A stretch of DNA of 64,000 nucleotides, taken from positions 1-64,000 of the forward strand of contig JAICTZ010000030.1 of NCBI GenBank assembly GCA_025936115.1. Reading direction: 5' to 3'. The number at the start of each line of letters is the position of its first letter. Positions within the stretch are counted from its first letter, which is position 1. Source of the DNA: Polyangiaceae bacterium (GTDB lineage Bacteria; Myxococcota_A; Polyangia; Polyangiales; Polyangiaceae). Under the pieces are notes generated by a model. It did not search any database and was not told where the DNA came from. It saw only the letters and a list, made by a program, of their open reading frames with translations. The position numbers and the translations under genes are program-made. This document shows, piece by piece, positions 55,975-64,000 of this stretch.

Positions 55975-56368
55975 TAGTCTCTGAACCAACGTGCAGCATG
56001 GAGCCCTGGTTCCCGGGCTGGTCCGTCGGGGGGTTACCCCCGAGTACTGCATCTACGAGGAAGACGCTGCCCAGCGTCTTCATTACGGAAGCGCCCAATC
56101 AAGCGCGACGGCCCCGATCGAGGCGATGGCTCGATGCGGGCAGCCTCTCGCGATGCCGTCGCTCCGGAGCGTCCGGCTGATGCCGGAGGAGGTCATTGCA
56201 CAATGAATTGTAGTTGTACCCCTTGCCCGGAGGTTTCGCCCTAGCTGAGCGGCAAAGTCCGCGCGTCGACCGTGCGGACGCGTTGCTCGCGCCCCCGACC
56301 CTCCGGGTCTGACGGGGTTACACAACGAGCCGGGTGGCCAAGTAAGGCCGCCCGGCTCGTCTTTTTTT
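55975..56368 (+). ncRNA. Candidate terminator-ended structured non-coding RNA
   Basis: About 390 nt between genes at 55832 and 56478, without a credible gene. It starts near an extended -10 (TG-C-TAGTCT, 55972-55980). Strong inverted repeats: GTGCAG/CTGCAT enclosing an AGCCC/GGGCT hairpin and CGGGGG-GTTA-CCCCCG; a 10-bp inverted repeat at 56060-56081; ATCGAG/CTCGAT at about 56117-56135; CCGGC-TGAT-GCCGG; TCATTG-CA-CAATGA (about 56193-56206); and GTCCGC/GCGGAC. It ends in a 14-bp terminator. I could not match it to RNase P, tmRNA, SRP or 6S RNA. It could also be a leader controlling the gene at 56478. Confidence 0.5.
56326..56368 (+). terminator. Strong intrinsic terminator
   Basis: CGAGCCGGGTGGCC and GGCCGCCCGGCTCG form a 14-bp stem with one T-G wobble and an AAGTAA loop, followed within three bases by a run of seven T. 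It ends the candidate ncRNA and lies 109 bp before the next gene. Confidence 0.92.
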
Positions 56369-56477
56369 GTCGTCCGCGTCCCCCGCCCTATTGCCTTCGC
56401 TCTCGATTTCGCTCGGTTTCTGCTAGACAGATTTCGCCGTCGCGTGGGGCGACCCTGTCTTTGGCTGAGGATCCTGG

Positions 56478-58247
56478 ATGACCGAGCACATCACCGCGCT
56501 TCACTCTTCCCTGAATCACCTTCTCGGGCTCTCCGACTTCTTCCTCTACGAACGTTGGGAAGGTCCTTGGTTCGAGAAGGACACGTGGGAGAAGTTGATG
56601 AAGGGCCTGCGCGTCACGCTCACGATGGCGGGCGCGCTCCTGCTCATCTACGAAGTGCGCGCGCGACGGCTCAAGGAGCGGATCCCGCTGCGCTTCCGCA
56701 AACGCATCGCGTACGTGATGACGGCGCTCGCGTTCCTCGTCTACTTCGACTTCTTCAACCCGAACACGCGTTACGACCAGTACTACCACCGGCACGAATT
56801 TTATCATTACTACTTGGGTTCGAAGTACTCGAAAGAGCTCGGCTATCTGAGGCTCTACGAGTGCACGATGATCGCCGAGAGCGAGCTCGGGCGGAACGTG
56901 CGCAAGCGCGAGCTGCGCGACTTACGCGTCGATCTGATCAAACCGGTCGACGCGACGTACGTCGTGAGCGATCCCGGTCAGTGCAAGAACCACTTTGCGC
57001 CTGATCGCTGGGAGGCGTTCAAGAAGGACATCGACTGGTTCTATCACTCGGCTGCAGGCAGTTACTGGGAGGGCATGCAGAAGGACCACGGCTACAACCC
57101 GCCACCCGTCTGGACGATGACGGGCAAGTTCTTCGGCAGCTTCGCGCCAGCGGGCGACGTCTATTTCAAGATCCTCGCCTGCATCGACATCCTCTTCCAC
57201 ATCGGCATCGTCGTGATGTTCGGCTGGGCTTTCGGCTGGCGCGCCATGACGATCGCCACCGTGTTCTGGGGCTGTAACGCGCCCGCAAACTTCTATTGGA
57301 CGGGCGGCGCGTTCCTGAGACAGGACTGGATTTTCCTCCTGGTCGCGTGCCTGTGCCTGCTCAGGAAGCGCAAGTTCTTCCTCGCGGGCTTCGCGCTCAC
57401 CTGGTCGATGCTGCTGAGGATCTTCCCCGGCATCTTCATCATCGGCATCGCGATCATCATGGGCTTCCAGTTGATCGAGCAGATCCGGAAGAAGAAGAAG
57501 AACAAAAACCTCCTCGACTACATCCATCCCGATCACCGCCGGTTCATCATGGGCTGCGTCGTGTGCCTCGCGGCGCTCGTGCCTGCGAGCATGATCTTCA
57601 CGGAGGGCACGCAGGCCTACAAGGACTTCTACGAGCACACGCTGAAGACGCACCAGCGCACGCCGCTCACGAACACGATGGGCCTCGAGACGATGCTCGA
57701 GCACGACTGGAAGGGTCGTATGCGCTTCACGCGCGACGACAACCTCGACGACCCGTTCGAGACCTGGAAGGCTGATCGGTTGCAGCGCTTCCACGACATG
57801 AAGCCGGTCTTCATCGGCATCAACGCGTTCCTGTTCCTCTGGACGGCTTGGGCGCTGCGACGCACGAAGCTCCTCTGGGTCGGCCTCGCCATGACGACAC
57901 CGCTCGTGATGGGGCTCACCAACGTCACTTGTTACTACTACTCGTTCTGCATCGTCGTCGCGGCGCTCACGCTCGCGCGCCGGGAAATCGGGCCACCCTT
58001 GCTCGTGACGAGCGGCGTGAGCCAAATCCTGCTCTACGCGCCGAACGGCTACTATTGGGTCGACGACCGCTACAACGCCCAGTCGTACCTTTTCTTCGCG
58101 ATGAGCCTCGTCGTGCTCTTCGTCTATTCGCGCCCGTTCAGCATGGCGCGCTTGAAGGCGTGGTGGGACGGCAAGCCGGAGCCGAAACACAAGTTGAAGG
58201 TCTTCGTGTCGGAGCCGCCACAGCGCCCCGCCACGACCGAGTCCTAG
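56478..58247 (+). CDS. Polytopic membrane protein of unknown function
   Basis: 589 aa. A 40-residue N-terminal soluble segment, then about eleven hydrophobic stretches with large loops (about 95-200 and 370-430) that are rich in His and Tyr (YDQYYHRHEFYHYYLGSKY). A hydrophilic patch KKKKNKNLLDYIHPDHRRF separates transmembrane groups. Topology resembles GT-C or DUF2029-like mannosyltransferases, but no DxD-type motif can be confirmed. It starts 109 bp after a strong terminator, so its promoter lies in that gap unless readthrough occurs. Confidence 0.75.
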   Translation: MTEHITALHSSLNHLLGLSDFFLYERWEGPWFEKDTWEKLMKGLRVTLTMAGALLLIYEVRARRLKERIPLRFRKRIAYVMTALAFLVYFDFFNPNTRYDQYYHRHEFYHYYLGSKYSKELGYLRLYECTMIAESELGRNVRKRELRDLRVDLIKPVDATYVVSDPGQCKNHFAPDRWEAFKKDIDWFYHSAAGSYWEGMQKDHGYNPPPVWTMTGKFFGSFAPAGDVYFKILACIDILFHIGIVVMFGWAFGWRAMTIATVFWGCNAPANFYWTGGAFLRQDWIFLLVACLCLLRKRKFFLAGFALTWSMLLRIFPGIFIIGIAIIMGFQLIEQIRKKKKNKNLLDYIHPDHRRFIMGCVVCLAALVPASMIFTEGTQAYKDFYEHTLKTHQRTPLTNTMGLETMLEHDWKGRMRFTRDDNLDDPFETWKADRLQRFHDMKPVFIGINAFLFLWTAWALRRTKLLWVGLAMTTPLVMGLTNVTCYYYSFCIVVAALTLARREIGPPLLVTSGVSQILLYAPNGYYWVDDRYNAQSYLFFAMSLVVLFVYSRPFSMARLKAWWDGKPEPKHKLKVFVSEPPQRPATTES

Positions 58248-58289
58248 CCGCAGCGAGCAGAGCACGGCCGCTCGTGCGGGCGGCCGTGC

Positions 58290-59141
58290 TCAGATGAGCA
58301 CGCGCGAGCGATGTCCGGCGAGGCCGCGCGCGTCGGTCCGGATGCGATAGAGCGTGCCGTCGTCGCCGGTGCCGCCGGGTGCGCCTGCCGCGGTCGTCAC
58401 GTACAGCGTGTCGAAGGCGGGCCCGCCGAAGGCGACGGAGGAGACGCGCTCGACGGGTAACGGCAGCCGTTCGGCGATCTGTCCGTGTGCGTCGAGGCGG
58501 AGCACGCAAGAGCCGCCCCAGCGCGCACTGTAGACACGATCTTCAGCGTCGAGCGTCAGGCCGTCGGGCGTGTCGTTCGGCTCCGTCGCTTGATGAAAAA
58601 GCACGCGGTTCGAGAGCGTTCCGCTGTCGCGCTCGTAATCGAAGCGGAAGATTCGGCGCGTCGTGCTGCACGTCCAGTAGAAGTGTCGTGCGTCACGCGT
58701 GAAGCCCATGCCGTTCGCGATGCCCGTCTGTTTGAACAGCGAGCTCACACGCCCGTCGCGTTCGATACGGTAGAGGCCGCCGCTCACGTCGCTCTTGCCA
58801 ACCGTCCCAGCGAACACGCGGCCTTCCGGATCGGCGGTCACGTCGTTGAAGCGCCGCATGTCCGCGTCGATGCCCTCGACGAGCACACGACGCTCCCCGT
58901 TCGGATCGAGCCGGGCGATGCGATCAGCCTCGAACAGGAGCAGTGAACCGTCGGCCTGCAGCGTGAAGCCGCCGGTTACCGGGCCCTGGTAGAAGCACTC
59001 GTGCTCGAGCGTGACGTGGTCGGCTCGGAAGAGCCGCCCCGTCTCGATGTCGAGCCAGTAGATGCGACCGTCGTCGGGGTTGAAGAGCGGGTTTTCTCCG
59101 ACGACGCAGTGGTAATTGGCGACGGGCTGCGCGGCGGACAT
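58290..59141 (-). CDS. SMP-30/gluconolactonase-family protein
   Basis: 283 aa from the ATG that reads MSAAQPVANYHCVVGENPLF. Six-bladed propeller of the SMP-30 type: ENPLFNPDDGRIYWLDIETG (metal Glu), RRFNDVTADPEGRVFAGTVG (Asn-Asp), GIANGMGFTRDARHFYWTC (Asn) and TPDGLTLDAEDRVYSARWGG (Asp). These are the four calcium/zinc ligands. It opens sugar lactones or related esters. It follows the 59162 gene by 20 bp on the same strand. Confidence 0.93.
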   Translation of the reverse strand: MSAAQPVANYHCVVGENPLFNPDDGRIYWLDIETGRLFRADHVTLEHECFYQGPVTGGFTLQADGSLLLFEADRIARLDPNGERRVLVEGIDADMRRFNDVTADPEGRVFAGTVGKSDVSGGLYRIERDGRVSSLFKQTGIANGMGFTRDARHFYWTCSTTRRIFRFDYERDSGTLSNRVLFHQATEPNDTPDGLTLDAEDRVYSARWGGSCVLRLDAHGQIAERLPLPVERVSSVAFGGPAFDTLYVTTAAGAPGGTGDDGTLYRIRTDARGLAGHRSRVLI

Positions 59142-59161
59142 GTCCGTGGTCGAGCCGCGCG

Positions 59162-59827
59162 TCACGACAAGGCGCGCCGGAAGCCGGCCACGACTTCCCC
59201 GATGCCTTCCGGCAACGCACGCAGGGCAACGTCGAGGTGCTCGGGGCCCGATTCGATGGCAGACACCGTGACGAGCGGCGCGAGCGCGTGTAAGGCGCGC
59301 TTGAGCCGCACGTCGCGGGCAAGCTTCGGGTGTTTCATGAGATCGAGCACGATGCGATCGTCGCGCGCCTCGACCAGCATGGGGGGGCGCTTGGGCATGT
59401 AGGCGGCGAGATTGCCGGGTTTGCTGAGATCGAGCGCACCCGACTTGAGCAGCGCGGCGATGGGTGTTTCTTGCCGATCGTCGAGCGCCTTGAGCAGCAC
59501 TTCGCGCAAGCGGAGCTCGAGGCGCAGCGTCTGGGCGTCGAGCTTGAGCTTTTCGACGATGACGACGGCCGACGCGCGCACCGTCGTGCCCATCAAGTCG
59601 AGCGTGGCTGAAACGCGCACCCCTGGCGGTACGGCCGCGATCTCCACATCCTGCGGGGCTTTTTTGCCGCCGAGGCTCGCCGCGAGAAACCTGAGCGCAA
59701 CGATGGGTACGCCGAAACGCAAGCCGACAGCGTTGCGCGCGACCCGGAGCAGCTCCTCGGGATGACGGCGGACGTAGCTTGCGGCCGCTTCGAAGAACGG
59801 GAAAGCCGAGGCAAGACTTAGCTTCAC
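59162..59827 (-). CDS. Conserved hypothetical protein
   Basis: About 221 aa from GTG 59827 (VKLSLASAFPFFEAAASYVR). The middle has a repeated beta pattern (VPPGVRVSATLDLMGTTVRA, AVVIVEKLKLDAQTLRLELR) and LLKSGALDLSKPGNLAAYMP with MPKRPPMLVEARDDRIVLDLM. No family recognised; the strand-rich plan suggests lipid-binding or membrane association. It is cotranscribed with the SMP-30 gene. Confidence 0.6.
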   Translation of the reverse strand: MKLSLASAFPFFEAAASYVRRHPEELLRVARNAVGLRFGVPIVALRFLAASLGGKKAPQDVEIAAVPPGVRVSATLDLMGTTVRASAVVIVEKLKLDAQTLRLELRLREVLLKALDDRQETPIAALLKSGALDLSKPGNLAAYMPKRPPMLVEARDDRIVLDLMKHPKLARDVRLKRALHALAPLVTVSAIESGPEHLDVALRALPEGIGEVVAGFRRALS

Positions 59828-59934
59828 GGAGCGGCAGCAAACCACAGCTCCGCGACTTTGGCGACCTAGGAAGGAAAGATCTCGGGACCCTGGCGCTCTA
59901 GGTGCCGCTCGAAAATGGGTTACCTTCCTCGGGG

Positions 59935-60660
59935 ATGCGGCTCCTCAAGATCGGACAGTTGATGGTGCGAATGGCCGGCGGTGCCGATCGTCAAGGCGGA
60001 GGCGACGGTCCGCTCCTCGTGCTCATGCACGGTTTCGGCGCGCCGGCGACGGATCTCGTTCAGCTCCACCGCGCCATCCAGGTCGCGCCGGAGGTCCGCT
60101 TCGCGTTTCCCGCCGCGCCGCTCCTGCTCGACGCGAGCGCCCCCGACGAGCTCGCGGCCCGCGCGTGGTGGATGATCGACCTCATGCGTCTGCAGAGCGC
60201 CATGCTGCGGGGTGACGCCGAGCAGCTGGCCAAAGAAACACCGCCCGGCTTGGCGGCCGCGCGCGCGGCCGTCAACGACATGCTCGCAGCCTTGGAACGC
60301 GAGCACGCTACGCCGCCCGACCGCGTCGTCCTCGGCGGGTTTTCACAGGGCGCTATGCTCGCGACCGACGTCGTGCTGCGCGCCGAACGCCCGCCCGCCG
60401 GTCTCGTCATCCTGAGCGGCGCCCCCATCTGCGTGGACGACTGGAAAGCCCTCGCGCCCAGGCGTGCCGGGTTGCCGGTGCTCCAGAGTCACGGCCGCGC
60501 CGATCCGGTGCTGCCGTACGCGGGCGCCGAGTGGCTGCGCGACCTGCTCGAGGGGTCGCGGCTTTCCGTGGAGTTCGTCGCGTCCAACGGCGGGCACGGC
60601 ATCCCGAGCAGCGTGCTGGACCGGCTCGGTCCGTTCGTGATGCAGGCAACGTCGCACTGA
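59935..60660 (+). CDS. Alpha/beta-hydrolase (carboxylesterase/phospholipase type)
   Basis: 241 aa from ATG 59935 (an upstream extension is dubious). LVLMHGFGAPATDLVQLHR is the oxyanion region, GGFSQGAMLATDV holds the catalytic Ser, SHGRADPVLPYAGAEWL the Asp, and ASNGGHGIPSSV the His. This is the FSH1/carboxylesterase group (phospholipase/carboxylesterase). The cytoplasmic enzyme cleaves small esters. It lies 22 bp upstream of the helicase gene. Confidence 0.88.
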   Translation: MRLLKIGQLMVRMAGGADRQGGGDGPLLVLMHGFGAPATDLVQLHRAIQVAPEVRFAFPAAPLLLDASAPDELAARAWWMIDLMRLQSAMLRGDAEQLAKETPPGLAAARAAVNDMLAALEREHATPPDRVVLGGFSQGAMLATDVVLRAERPPAGLVILSGAPICVDDWKALAPRRAGLPVLQSHGRADPVLPYAGAEWLRDLLEGSRLSVEFVASNGGHGIPSSVLDRLGPFVMQATSH

Positions 60661-60681
60661 CGTGCTACGCGAGGCGACCCC

Positions 60682-63123
60682 ATGCCCGAACCGGCCACCC
60701 TCACGAGCGATCCCGAGCTCGAGCGCATCGTCAGCGAGGAGCAAGCCTGCCTCGAGCGCGTCGACCAGAACCTGGGCGCGCGTCCGACGACGCGCAATCG
60801 CCGCACCGACGCGAGCGACTACGACGCCCGGCTGCTCGATTTACGCGATCAGATCGCCGCCGCCCGCGCCGAGGATCTACCTCCGCTCGTTCAAGAAATG
60901 GAGCGATTGCAGGCGCTCGCCACGCGCTTGCGCGAGATCGAGGAAGTCACGATCGACCGCCGTTCTCCGTATTTCGGCCGGCTCGTGCTCGAAGAAAACG
61001 GCAAACGGCGTGAGGTGTTGATCGGGCGCGCGACGTACCTCGACACCAAGAGCGACGTGCGCATCGTCGATTGGCGCGACGCGCCGGTGAGCCGCCTCTA
61101 CTACCGTTACGACGAGGGCGACGAGTACGACGAGGTGTTCGGCGGACGCGAAGTGACCGGCACCGTCGCCGTGCGCAGGAGCCTCGGCATCACCGACACC
61201 GAGCTCCGCCGCATCGGTGCACCGCAAGGGACCTTCCTCCGCAGCTCGAAAGGCGGCTGGCGGCGCGTCGACCAGCAGGTAAGCCGGCTCCACGGCGGCG
61301 CCGGCACGGCCATCCGCGCCGAGCAACACCGCCGCCCCGGCAAGCTCGGCCTGGGCAACGATTCGGGCGAAGACAAGACGCTCAAAGAAGTGACGGCGCT
61401 CATCGATCGGCGCCAGTTCGAGCTCATCACGCGCCCCGACGCCGGCCTCGTCGTGATCCAGGGCGGCGCGGGCAGCGGCAAGACCACGATCGGCCTGCAT
61501 CGGCTCGCCTTCCTCGCGTTTCGCGACACGCGCCGTTTTCGACCGGACAAGATGCTCGTCATCGTGTTCAACGACGCGCTCGTCCGCTACATCGCGGGCG
61601 TCTTGCCCGCGCTCGGCGTCTCGGGCGTCACCACACGCACCTACGGCGATTGGGCCAGCCGCACGCGCCATGGACTCTACCCTCGCCTGCCCTCGAAATA
61701 TCACGAGGACACGCCGAGCGTCGTCACGCGGCTCAAAAAGCACCCCGCGCTCCTCGGCATCGTGCGCGATTTCTGCGAAGCGCGCGTGAAGCGCGTGGAA
61801 AGCGAGCTCAGGGCCGCGCTCGCCGGTGAAGGCGAAGCTGGCCAAAAAGTGCTGGCGTCGCTCGCGGCCGGCGCGGGCAAGCCGCTCGTCCAGCAATTCC
61901 ACGCGCTCGGCGCGCTCGCCACGACGGAGCTCAGCCGCGCGCTAACGACGAACGGCCGCGTCGCGCTCGAGCGCATCTCCGCGCGCGCCGTCGCTGACGC
62001 CCGCGACGTGCCCGCGGCGTGGGCCGAGCTCCTCACGGACCAAGGCGTGCTCCGCGCGGCGCTCGAACGCACGGCGCCTGGCGCCTTCACGCCCGGTGAG
62101 CTCGAACGCGCGCACGCGTGGTGCACGCTCCGCTGCGGCGAAGTCATGAGCGAGCTCGATACGGAATCGGGCGAACGTCGCGGCCGCAATCTGGTCGAGC
62201 GCGAGGAAGAGGAAAACGCGCGCCGTAACAAACGAGACGACGTGGACGACGTGGATCTCGAAATCCGCGAGGGCATCGACGGCCGCGAGGTCGCCGAGCG
62301 AGCGCGGCTCGACGTCGAGGACGACACGCTGCTGCTCCTCTTGCACCAAGCTTTCCGCGGTCATCTCACGCGCGGCGGGACCACGCGCGAGCCCATCATC
62401 TACGAGCACATCCTCGTCGACGAAGCTCAGGATTTGAGCCCGCTCGAGCTCTCGGTCGTGCTCGGCACGGCCAGCAAAGCCAAGAGCGTCACGCTCGCCG
62501 GCGACGTCCAGCAGCGCATGCTGATGGACAACGGCTTCTCCGATTGGAACACCGTCCTCGACGAGCTCGGCTTTTCGCACATCGAGATCGAGCCGCTCAA
62601 GCTCTCGTACCGTTCGACGCACGAGATCCTCGACTTTTCGCGCGCGGTGCTCGGACCGCTCGCCGCCGCGGACGCACCGGCCGCGACGCGTCACGGCGCG
62701 CCCGTCGAGCTGTTCGAGCTCGGCCATGCGGGAGATGCCGCGGCGTTTCTCGCCGAAGCGTTGCGCGATCTGAGCGCCGACGAGCCCACGGCTTCGATCG
62801 CGATCGTCGCGCGCTTCCCCGAGCAGGCCGACGTGTACTTCGAAGCGCTCCAGCGCGCCGAGGTGCGCGGCGTGCGGCGCGTCGCGGAGCAAGACTTCTC
62901 GTTCAAGCCGGGCATCGACGTGACCGACGTGCGTCAGGTCAAAGGGCTCGAATTCGATTACGTCGTTTTGGTCGACGTGACGGACACCTCGTATCCCGAC
63001 GACGACGAAGCGCGGCACCTGCTGCACATCGGCGCGACGCGCGCGGCGCATCAGTTGTGGGTGATCACGGGTGGGAAACCTAGTGAATTGTTGCCGAAGG
63101 AATTGTTGGATAGAGCGAGCTAG
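60682..63123 (+). CDS. helD: HelD-like UvrD/Rep-family helicase
   Basis: 813 aa. A long coiled N-terminus (about 1-90) precedes EVTIDRRSPYFGRLVLEENG, a HelD-type N-terminal segment. Walker A is VIQGGAGSGKTTIGLHRLAF, Walker B LVDEAQDLSPLELSV, and later LAGDVQQRMLMDNGFSDW, LKLSYRSTHEILDF and VKGLEFDYVVLVDVTD are helicase motifs. HelD removes stalled RNA polymerase from DNA in Gram-positive bacteria; the same activity here is inference from domain order. It is the last rightward gene before the window edge. Confidence 0.9.
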   Translation: MPEPATLTSDPELERIVSEEQACLERVDQNLGARPTTRNRRTDASDYDARLLDLRDQIAAARAEDLPPLVQEMERLQALATRLREIEEVTIDRRSPYFGRLVLEENGKRREVLIGRATYLDTKSDVRIVDWRDAPVSRLYYRYDEGDEYDEVFGGREVTGTVAVRRSLGITDTELRRIGAPQGTFLRSSKGGWRRVDQQVSRLHGGAGTAIRAEQHRRPGKLGLGNDSGEDKTLKEVTALIDRRQFELITRPDAGLVVIQGGAGSGKTTIGLHRLAFLAFRDTRRFRPDKMLVIVFNDALVRYIAGVLPALGVSGVTTRTYGDWASRTRHGLYPRLPSKYHEDTPSVVTRLKKHPALLGIVRDFCEARVKRVESELRAALAGEGEAGQKVLASLAAGAGKPLVQQFHALGALATTELSRALTTNGRVALERISARAVADARDVPAAWAELLTDQGVLRAALERTAPGAFTPGELERAHAWCTLRCGEVMSELDTESGERRGRNLVEREEEENARRNKRDDVDDVDLEIREGIDGREVAERARLDVEDDTLLLLLHQAFRGHLTRGGTTREPIIYEHILVDEAQDLSPLELSVVLGTASKAKSVTLAGDVQQRMLMDNGFSDWNTVLDELGFSHIEIEPLKLSYRSTHEILDFSRAVLGPLAAADAPAATRHGAPVELFELGHAGDAAAFLAEALRDLSADEPTASIAIVARFPEQADVYFEALQRAEVRGVRRVAEQDFSFKPGIDVTDVRQVKGLEFDYVVLVDVTDTSYPDDDEARHLLHIGATRAAHQLWVITGGKPSELLPKELLDRAS

Positions 63124-63412
63124 CTACAGCGTCTGAGGGGGATTGGTCCCCAGCGCCCTGCGTCCTTGCGAGCTCGCAGCCCCTCGCTTCAATGCGTTGG
63201 TCGTCTGCGCGAGGTTGTCTGCTGCGTCATCACCGTCAGTGGTGAGGGCCGCGCGGCGAAGCCGCGCGCGGATCGACCCATCAGTCTTTGGAAGGCCAGA
63301 TCACGATCGTCCATCGTCGCCACCATCCAACGCAAATGCCGGCGAGACCGGCGGTTGGCGGCTCTGATCGCTAAGGACGCCCAACGCCTCGGCCGCGACG
63401 TACAAACAAAAA
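63124..63412. other. Intergenic region with a GC hairpin
   Basis: 289 bp between the helicase gene and the amidotransferase stop. It contains a perfect 8-bp hairpin, CGCGCGGC-GAA-GCCGCGCG (63250-63268), without a T-run. A plus-strand frame here ends with a basic helix-like tail but lacks support, so I assign no gene. The hairpin may act as a weak bidirectional terminator. Confidence 0.4.
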
Positions 63413-64000
63413 TCAACCAGTGAGCAAGACTGGCAACGCCCTGCGGTCAACGTGAGCCCGATGGATCCGCATGCCGCGGTCGACGGCGACGATTTCGCCG
63501 GGCGCGAAGGGCTGCCAGACGTTTTCGCCCTGGAGCGGCTCGCTCGAGACGATGAAGTGATTCACGTGGCCCGTGGTCGTGGGCGCTTCGCACGCTGCCG
63601 ACAGGCTCGTGCAGCGCTCACGATCGGAGCAGCGGCGCTTGTAGCTCGACCAGTAGAGGTCGCGCCCGCCCTCGGACGCGGCGAGGAGCTCACCGTCCGT
63701 GACCATGAACGTGAGGAGCGCCGGCCCGCCCTGCCCGTCCTCGCACAGCGCGCGCACGCGCTCCACGGTGCGGCCGAGAGCGGCGCTCACGGCGTCGAGC
63801 TCATGCCGTGCCCCGAGCGAGCCGCGCTCGGCGAGCAACGTCAGGAACAGGAAGAAGATGACTTCGCTGTCGGTGTCGCCCAGAATGAAGCGGCGGAGCT
63901 CGGGAGCGACCTCGTTCAGGAGCGACTCACGGCGGGCCTCGAAATTCGGGATGTCGCCGTTGTGCGCGAAGACCCAGCGCCCGTATTGGAACGGGTGGCA
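63413..64000 (-). CDS. Class II glutamine amidotransferase (N-terminus outside window)
   Basis: 195 codons to the edge; the nucleophile Cys and start lie outside. It contains CHPFQYGRWVFAHNGDIPNF, the YafJ/GATase-type substrate loop, then LLNEVAPELRRFILGDTDSE and HFIVSSEPLQGENVWQPF near the C-terminus. Similar to the class II (Ntn) amidotransferases such as YafJ or EgtC. Reaction partner unknown. Confidence 0.87.
   Translation of the reverse strand, partial: CHPFQYGRWVFAHNGDIPNFEARRESLLNEVAPELRRFILGDTDSEVIFFLFLTLLAERGSLGARHELDAVSAALGRTVERVRALCEDGQGGPALLTFMVTDGELLAASEGGRDLYWSSYKRRCSDRERCTSLSAACEAPTTTGHVNHFIVSSEPLQGENVWQPFAPGEIVAVDRGMRIHRAHVDRRALPVLLTG

Noticed and set aside
63166..63423. Plus-strand frame with basic tail after the helicase gene
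   Set aside because: No start context or family; overlaps a perfect hairpin.

Overview
The window is about 64 kb of high-GC bacterial chromosome. It most likely comes from a myxobacterium (Myxococcota, Polyangia/Sorangium-like). This is inferred from the many lipoproteins with Gly/Ser/Ala-rich linkers after the lipobox, the giant kinase-ATPase, the PEGA-like proteins, and a RpoN/HPF/PtsN/HprK/RapZ/HPr/EI cluster. No 16S rRNA gene is present, so the assignment is inference.

Left host region (1-20292). A truncated 5'-nucleotidase lipoprotein lies beside a leftward nitrogen-PTS cluster: rpoN, hpf, ptsN, hprK, rapZ, ptsH, ptsI. The genes from hpf to ptsI are close-packed, three of the junctions being 4-bp overlaps. 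HPr keeps both the His and the Ser phosphorylation sites. Next come a membrane protein, a PQQ-propeller protein, a small Fe-S protein divergent from an ECF-like sigma factor across an AT-rich promoter, an M16-like lipoprotein without visible zinc ligands, guaA, a PEGA lipoprotein, a VOC-fold protein and a GH5 glycosidase.

Integrated element (20325-35861, about 15.5 kb). It lies between 44-bp direct repeats; the left copy is the 3' part of an intact tRNA-Pro(UGG) gene and the right copy is a tRNA fragment. A tyrosine integrase sits at the left end and reads into the tRNA. Almost all genes run leftward, many with 4-bp overlaps: HTH regulators, a replication-initiation-like protein, terminase subunits, virion-type proteins, a fibre-like beta-repeat protein, a tape measure protein, an RHH protein, a YfbU-family protein and int. 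I found no portal, major capsid, protease or lysis gene, so it is either a defective prophage or a satellite-like element. It also holds a roughly 300-nt strip with three abutting strong hairpins that looks like an undescribed structured RNA.

Right host region (35862-64000). It carries a Ser/Thr kinase-AAA-TPR-like regulator beside a one-haem cytochrome lipoprotein, map, a LysR stub beside chrA, a Cys-rich lipoprotein pair, an ArsR-SRPBCC-DoxX operon, a FabI-like enoyl reductase, several envelope proteins, an APS reductase with an N-terminal glutaredoxin domain, a roughly 390-nt candidate ncRNA with a strong intrinsic terminator, a polytopic membrane protein, an SMP-30 enzyme, an esterase, a HelD-type helicase and a truncated class II glutamine amidotransferase.

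Three genes (tape measure, three-repeat protein, PEGA-like protein) each carry one single-base frameshift. Because both the element and the host region are affected, assembly indels are at least as likely as true decay.
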